Part shown: in pieces, positions 6,922-10,247 of the stretch
Position numbering within the stretch: the stretch's first letter is position 1
How the letters are laid out: the number at the start of each line of letters is the position of its first letter
Source: an uncultured Syntrophobacteraceae bacterium
GTDB taxonomy: Bacteria > Desulfobacterota > Syntrophobacteria > Syntrophobacterales > Syntrophobacteraceae
Assembly: GCA_937889795.1 (NCBI GenBank)
Contig: CALBZH010000352.1
Span: 1 to 10,247, forward strand
Reading direction: 5' to 3'
DNA: 10,247 nucleotides
Notes under the pieces: generated by a model
The model's input: only the letters and a program-made list of their open reading frames with translations
Databases searched by the model: none
What the model was told of the DNA's origin: nothing
Program-made: the position numbers and the translations under genes

Positions 6922-8106
6922 TCACTCAGCGGTAATCGTCTCCGCTTCTATCATCGCGCTTCGTGCATCGCCTTCTTGGTCCAAGGTGCTCGGGTGGCTC
7001 CTCGCAGCTCTTTCCATCCCCAAGAACAGCGCCTTGTAGACCTCGCAATAGGGGTCCTTCCGAAAAAGACTGCCGTAGACGGAATAAGCCCTGACCGGAC
7101 AGCCCCCGTGGCACAGGGACAGGTAGTCGCATTCCAGGCAATCCTCTTTTTCAATGAGTACACCCGGTCTTGCCAGAAGCTGTCGTCGGGCGGGGCTCTT
7201 GGACAAGAGCTCCGTCAAACTGCTGCCGTCGAAAATGTTGCCAAACCGGGCATCCGGGTAGGAGGTCACCCAGCAGTCGCATTGGGCCACATTTCCACTT
7301 GGATCGATGCAGACGAATTCCTTCGCGCAGTTTTCCCTCCAAATGCACACGAGATCATTGATTCCATCGGTAAAGAAGCGCAGCAGCCTGTCGAAGGGGG
7401 AGACACGGACCCCTTTAAGGGGACCCTTTTCCATCCAGATAGCGGCAAGATCTTGGAGAAACGCGCTCAACCGTGGGGCATCAAGCGGGTAGGCTGTCTT
7501 GACCGCATTCGCGGGGCCTCCGGGAAAGGGCGTGTTGACCTGGATGTCCGTGATGTCCAGCTCATCGACCAAACGGGCGTAAAATTGCTCGGCGCCCGCT
7601 TCCAGTGTCAGGTGATTGGGAAGCGCAATGATCCCGACCCGAATGCCCGCCTCTTTGGCGTCACGGACTTTCCGGGTCCAAAGGTTTTCGTATTCCTTCG
7701 GGCCTCCGCCCGAAGCCTTCCTGTAGAGGTTGGGGTAATCCATGGACGATCCCACGGAGCCGCCGAACATCTCGGAGATCACGCGGTTCCATCGGGGACC
7801 GTAAGCGAGCAGGTTGGACTGCAGGTAATGGACGACCTGTCGGCTCTTCGCCGCTGCGAGCTCACGGATGATCTCGTCAGCCCGCAAAAACCACTCAGGG
7901 GGAAGAGTCATGACTTCTCCCCCCTGCCAGTAGATGAACAACGTTTCGATCCGGCTTCGCTCCAAGTGCTCCAGGACCGCCTGGATCACCACCCTCAGTT
8001 GGTCCAGGGAAAGATGCGCATTGGACTTGCGCTCGAAGCAGTAATCGCATTCTGCGTTGCATTGAAGTGTGGGCAGCAGGATGAGGGAAAAGGGGGGGCC
8101 GCTCAT
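6922..8106 (-). CDS. Radical SAM/SPASM peptide-modifying enzyme (GRRM/triceptide-maturase-like)
   Basis: The 394-residue protein is a probable RiPP maturase acting on the precursor encoded upstream. The radical SAM cluster motif is LQCNAECDYCFE, with Cys16, Cys20 and Cys23, followed by the SAM-binding YWQGGE (59-64) and a (beta/alpha) barrel to about residue 250. The C-terminus is a full SPASM domain for auxiliary iron-sulfur clusters: CIDPSGNVAQCDC (266-278), then CLECDYLSLCHGGCP with the CxxCxxxxxCxxxC pattern at 323/326/332/336, and Cys354. Cys254 and Cys260 are further candidate ligands. SPASM enzymes of this type form C-C or C-S crosslinks in peptides; the neighbouring Trp-x-Asn precursor suggests three-residue cyclophanes. 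Its ATG overlaps the stop of the partner gene by four bases (ATGA) with GGAGG upstream, implying coupled translation. The enzyme class is firm; the GRRM assignment and reaction are inferred from context. Confidence 0.9.
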   Translation of the reverse strand: MSGPPFSLILLPTLQCNAECDYCFERKSNAHLSLDQLRVVIQAVLEHLERSRIETLFIYWQGGEVMTLPPEWFLRADEIIRELAAAKSRQVVHYLQSNLLAYGPRWNRVISEMFGGSVGSSMDYPNLYRKASGGGPKEYENLWTRKVRDAKEAGIRVGIIALPNHLTLEAGAEQFYARLVDELDITDIQVNTPFPGGPANAVKTAYPLDAPRLSAFLQDLAAIWMEKGPLKGVRVSPFDRLLRFFTDGINDLVCIWRENCAKEFVCIDPSGNVAQCDCWVTSYPDARFGNIFDGSSLTELLSKSPARRQLLARPGVLIEKEDCLECDYLSLCHGGCPVRAYSVYGSLFRKDPYCEVYKALFLGMERAARSHPSTLDQEGDARSAMIEAETITAE

Positions 8107-8930
8107 GGGAGAGCCTCCCCTCCCTCATTCGAAAACGAGGAAAGATCTTCTCGAAGCTGTTCGGCCGCCGCGCGCAGGGTTCCAAAAATGGCTTTTACAC
8201 CCGAACAGGAATACGCTTGGTTGGGCCATTTGAAATAGCCGCAGCATTCCGCAAGATAGTCACAACCGGAGCATTCGCCCCTGCTCGCCGCAAGGCCGGT
8301 CCTGAGGTATTGCAGAAAGGACATCCGATCCCCCCTCAGGTCATGAGGGGTGAGACCTCTGGGCAGCACCTCCGTTCCATCCTCCGCAATGGTGCAAACC
8401 TGCGAGGGATCCTCTTCCTGGATCGACCAAAGGTTCAGGGGCTCCTTGCGGTAATAGGCTAGAAACAGACTGTGGAAAAACTCGACCGGCTGCGAGACCG
8501 TGGACTGGTGCAAATACGCGATCTCCACTCGCTCCATCTCCTGGATCAGGTCCGGCTCCGGCTGCGAGAATACTAGCTTCACCCCTAAATTCAGAGCCAG
8601 GGCGAGTTTAACGACTTTGCTGAAACCCGCGACCACCGGGACCGTCACTCGCACCGACCCTCTCGCCAGGAGTGTCGTCCAGGGATAGAGACGCGGAAGA
8701 TCTTTCTCAACATCCTGGACCACGAGATCCACCGGAACCTCCGGGCTCCAGTTCAGCAGAGGTCCGAGATCTGCCCCCAGGCAAAGCACCTGGACATAGG
8801 CAACTCTCTCCAGATCCTCCATGGAGAGGCTCCTGATGATCTCGGCCGGGTCATTGTGACGCACGATCACGTGCTCGCCGCGGTAGGTCTCGACCAATGA
8901 AGCCGGAATGTTGTAAACGAGCGAATGCAT
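8103..8930 (-). CDS. SPASM-like partner protein lacking the radical SAM CxxxCxxC motif
   Basis: I do not recognise this 275-residue protein by name. Its C-terminal third resembles a SPASM domain: Cys179 in a CTIAEDG turn, then ECSGCDYLAECCGYFKW with Cys220, Cys223, Cys229 and Cys230, and Cys242. This parallels the CxxCDYLxxC segment of the downstream enzyme. The N-terminal part alternates strands and helices like a barrel (VPVDLVVQDVEKD, VRVTVPVVAGFSKVVKLAL, LGVKLVFSQPEPD). The only cysteine before residue 179 is Cys50, so no cluster for SAM cleavage can form. It is cytoplasmic, with no signal peptide. ATG 8930 has GAGAGGGA upstream, is 45 bp after the precursor gene and overlaps the enzyme gene by 4 bp. 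The likely role is a non-catalytic partner that binds the precursor or forms a heterodimer with the enzyme. It may carry its own auxiliary cluster. The family link to radical SAM proteins is inferred from cysteine spacing. Confidence 0.75.
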   Translation of the reverse strand: MHSLVYNIPASLVETYRGEHVIVRHNDPAEIIRSLSMEDLERVAYVQVLCLGADLGPLLNWSPEVPVDLVVQDVEKDLPRLYPWTTLLARGSVRVTVPVVAGFSKVVKLALALNLGVKLVFSQPEPDLIQEMERVEIAYLHQSTVSQPVEFFHSLFLAYYRKEPLNLWSIQEEDPSQVCTIAEDGTEVLPRGLTPHDLRGDRMSFLQYLRTGLAASRGECSGCDYLAECCGYFKWPNQAYSCSGVKAIFGTLRAAAEQLREDLSSFSNEGGEALP

Positions 8931-8975
8931 CCAGGTCCCTCTCGCTGAAACAACCCATGACCGTAGCCGTCCGGA

Positions 8976-9365
8976 TTAGAACCGATTGATCCAGGCGGCC
9001 CCCCCGTTGACCCATGCTGCACCTCGGTTTGCCCAGACACCTCCCCCGATGACGCGATTGGCCCAGGCGCCTCCGCCTCCTCCTCCGTTCACCCAAGCTC
9101 CGCCGCCCCCACCAGCGCGGTTTGCCCAGGCTCCACCAGGCCCGGCTCGATTGGCCCAGGCGCCGCCTCCTCCGCCACGATTGGCCCAGGCGCCAGCAGC
9201 GTGTGCCTCGCGGTCTGCTTCGGAAGTTGCGCCGCTCAGCAGAGCGCCTCCAATGACGGCCAAAGACCACTTTCCCAAGGAAAGGAGGAAGCGCCTTCTG
9301 CTCGTCATCTCTTCTTTCTTGACGTCGAGCTCGTCATTCACCTGACCTTTCAGATCCTGATCCAT
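8976..9365 (-). CDS. RiPP precursor: Tat signal followed by eight Trp-x-Asn repeats in Gly-rich linkers
   Basis: The 129-residue protein has three parts. Residues 1-20 are a charged leader (MDQDLKGQVNDELDVKKEEM). Residues 22-45 form a twin-arginine signal: SRRRFL at 22-27 matches the Tat consensus, followed by a hydrophobic stretch to about Gly45 and an Ala-His-Ala cleavage site at 54-56. The mature part (57-129) is built from GAWANR-type units with Trp at 60, 70, 80, 91, 101, 111, 118 and 125, each followed by Ala/Val/Ile and Asn. The end is AAWINRF. This layout resembles GrrA-type Gly-rich substrates of radical SAM/SPASM enzymes, in which an aromatic residue is joined to the residue two places on. 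The ATG at 9365 has GGAGG 6 bases upstream. The two downstream genes encode the presumed maturation proteins. A plain structural Gly-rich secreted protein is the main alternative. Modification and export route are inferred. Confidence 0.87.
   Translation of the reverse strand: MDQDLKGQVNDELDVKKEEMTSRRRFLLSLGKWSLAVIGGALLSGATSEADREAHAAGAWANRGGGGGAWANRAGPGGAWANRAGGGGGAWVNGGGGGGAWANRVIGGGVWANRGAAWVNGGAAWINRF
8979..9197 (-). repeat. Tandem coding repeat, eight units of [GA]-[AV]-W-[AVI]-N-[RG]
   Basis: The distances between successive tryptophans are 10, 10, 11, 10, 10, 7 and 7 residues. The first six units are separated by three- to six-residue linkers, mostly glycine; the last two are shortened to GA or GA-like joins. 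The middle residue is Ala in five units, Val in two and Ile in one. The residue after Asn is Arg in six and Gly in two (units 4 and 7). At DNA level several units share near-identical stretches such as TTGGCCCAGGCGCC on the plus strand, which suggests expansion by unit duplication. Confidence 0.85.
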
Positions 9366-9417
9366 TTTCAGCCTCCATTCTTTTCACCGATGAGTTATGT
9401 CATGTCACGTCAGGTCG

Positions 9418-9433
9418 AGCAGGCCCCTTTCCA
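9418..9433 (-). promoter_or_regulatory. Possible sigma-54 promoter upstream of the RiPP precursor
   Basis: The minus strand reads TGGAAAGGGGCCTGCT. Compared with the -24/-12 consensus TGGCACRNNNNTTGCW it has the required GG and GC with 10 bases between and agrees at 9 of 12 specified positions. It would place a transcript start roughly 40 bases before the precursor ATG. It could be chance, and no enhancer-binding protein gene is in the window. Confidence 0.22.
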
Positions 9434-9479
9434 GCAATCCCGGGGCATGCTGTGTCCATGTGGTCAGAGCTTTTGCGCT

Positions 9480-9968
9480 CTACTTGACCTGCTCAGCCCC
9501 GAGTCTGGAAAAGTGCAGGCACACAATCCGCCATTTCCCTTTCCCCTTGGTCAGAGTGCCGGACATATTGAAGGTGCGCTCCTTCTTTTCGTTGTTCACG
9601 ATTCCCTCGATCCTGACGGTGGCGGCAAACCAGGCAGTGCTTCCCTTGACGCCGCTTGCCGCCACGTCCGCGCTGTAAGTGAGCGTCTTCGGCTCGAAAC
9701 GGCTGAAAAACTGGTTGTAAGCCCCCCCAATGGCCTCCTCGCCCACGTAGCTCTCGCCGGGTCCGGTCCCCATCAGGACGATGTTTGGATCCGGAGCGTA
9801 CGTGTCCATAATTCCCTTGAGGTCGTGGGCGCTCAGGGCTTGGTTGTGCTGTTCCAGCAGCGCTTTGACTTCATTCGCAACCTTGGTCTCCCTCTGTTGC
9901 GCGAGAGAGGGTGATGCGAGCGCCAAGCAGACCAGGACGATCAAGAGTAACCTCTGCTTTCGAATCAT
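9480..9968 (-). CDS. Secreted SnoaL/NTF2-like domain protein
   Basis: The 162-residue protein begins with a clear Sec signal peptide, MIRKQRLLLIVLVCLALASPSLAQ, cut after Ser-Leu-Ala at about residue 23. The rest fits the SnoaL/DUF4440 cone fold: a first helix EVKALLEQHNQALSAHDLKG followed by IMDTYAPDPNIVLMGTGPGESYVG, then EEAIGGAYNQFFSRF, a strand pair ending in STAWFAATVRIEG, and a terminal GKWRIVCLHFSRL. Proteins of this fold bind small hydrophobic or polar molecules or act as simple enzymes. The catalytic type cannot be told from sequence. The frame is open upstream to 10160, but the ATG at 9968 has AAGGAG upstream and starts the signal peptide directly. It precedes the RiPP precursor by 114 bp on the same strand, so it may be in the same unit, but no overlap or coupling proves it. 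Confidence 0.85.
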   Translation of the reverse strand: MIRKQRLLLIVLVCLALASPSLAQQRETKVANEVKALLEQHNQALSAHDLKGIMDTYAPDPNIVLMGTGPGESYVGEEAIGGAYNQFFSRFEPKTLTYSADVAASGVKGSTAWFAATVRIEGIVNNEKKERTFNMSGTLTKGKGKWRIVCLHFSRLGAEQVK

Positions 9969-10105
9969 AGCTTCTCCTTTCGTATGGCGGGTTACAGGAA
10001 AAGAGTCCATGGGGCTGTCTGGCCATGCTGTCCGCGCGACCAAGGACCAGCCCCTGTCCGGCGTCAACCGAAACCACCGGGGTCCAGAACACGGTCCTAA
10101 CAATC

Positions 10106-10247
10106 TCATTCCGCCGGCGGCGAAGCCGCCTCCGTAAGCCGCTCCGCCTCTCTCACCCATCCGCCGCCCATGGCCTTGTAGAGATTGACGTGGGAAACGA
10201 GGAGCGCGGTCATGGATTGGGAGTAGGCGAGCTCGGCGGGGAAAAGC
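10106..10247 (-). CDS. C-terminal end of an outer-membrane efflux protein, NodT/OprM type (5' part outside window)
   Basis: Only the last 46 codons are visible, ending in TGA at 10108-10106. The readable residues include AELAYSQSMTALLVSHVNLY followed by KAMGGGW and a short polar tail. Leu-Tyr-Lys-Ala-x-Gly-Gly-Gly-Trp is the characteristic end of the last helix in NodT-family outer-membrane factors of RND or ABC efflux pumps. The rest of the pump should lie beyond the right edge. A 6-bp stem with a 3-base loop (10116-10130) lies inside the coding end and has no T-run. The gene ends 137 bp before the SnoaL-like gene. Any functional link to the RiPP locus is open. Confidence 0.8.
   Translation of the reverse strand, partial: LFPAELAYSQSMTALLVSHVNLYKAMGGGWVREAERLTEAASPPAE

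Noticed and set aside
6853..8238. Long plus-strand open frame of 461 codons opposite the radical SAM gene
   Set aside because: It is antisense to an enzyme with complete radical SAM and SPASM motifs, shows no family features and is an effect of the high G+C content.
8986..9345. Plus-strand proline-rich repeat protein (Ala-Gln-Ala-Pro-Pro units)
   Set aside because: It is the exact complement of the Trp-x-Asn glycine repeats. The minus strand has the ribosome site, Tat signal and matching maturation genes.
8976..9365. Structural Gly-rich (cell-wall or collagen-like) protein instead of a RiPP precursor
   Set aside because: Not excluded, but the strict Trp-x-Asn spacing and adjacent radical SAM/SPASM genes fit a modified peptide better.
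10116..10130. GGCGGC-GAA-GCCGCC stem-loop as a terminator
   Set aside because: The stem is short, lies inside the end of the efflux coding region and has no following T-run on the minus strand.
9969..10160. N-terminal extension of the SnoaL-like protein to 10160
   Set aside because: It would overlap the end of the efflux gene and bury a perfect Sec signal peptide that has its own ribosome site.

Overview
The window is about 60% G+C. Every gene I can support lies on the minus strand, so transcription runs from high to low coordinates. The gene content includes a DcuB-type C4-dicarboxylate carrier, aspartase, several lipoproteins, an outer-membrane efflux factor and Tat- and Sec-exported proteins. 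This points to a Gram-negative bacterium with an anaerobic fumarate/aspartate metabolism. A Desulfobacterota (former deltaproteobacterial) lineage, for example Syntrophobacter-like, is my best guess, but nothing here proves it.

Layout in transcription order. (1) 10247-10106: the last 46 codons of a NodT/OprM-type outer-membrane efflux protein. (2) 9968-9480: a small secreted SnoaL/NTF2-fold protein. (3) 9365-6922: the centrepiece, a compact RiPP locus. It holds a 129-residue precursor with a twin-arginine signal and eight Trp-x-Asn repeats in Gly-rich linkers, a 275-residue SPASM-like protein without the radical-SAM cysteine triad, and a complete radical SAM/SPASM enzyme translationally coupled to it by an ATGA overlap. 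(4) 6921-6549: a mostly non-coding spacer with an imperfect inverted repeat. (5) 6548-4240: two predicted lipoprotein hydrolases, an AT-richer alpha/beta hydrolase and a patatin-like phospholipase. (6) 4196-3982: the remains of a small gene interrupted by two in-frame TAG codons. (7) 3958-2525: an exported monothiol thioredoxin-like protein and an orphan family-3 solute-binding protein. (8) 2457 to the left edge: dcuB followed by an aspartase fused to an N-terminal cyclic-nucleotide-binding-type domain.

How it may work together. The radical SAM enzyme, helped by the cysteine-rich partner, probably crosslinks the Trp-x-Asn motifs of the precursor in the cytoplasm. The likely product is a chain of three-residue cyclophanes, as in the GRRM/triceptide class. 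The Tat signal would then carry the finished, rigid peptide across the inner membrane, and signal peptidase would release it after an Ala-His-Ala site. That would remove the need for a dedicated exporter or leader protease, and none is visible here. DcuB and aspartase form a familiar pair: dicarboxylate/aspartate exchange linked to aspartate-fumarate interconversion. The orphan solute-binding protein next to them has no ABC permease or ATPase in the window.
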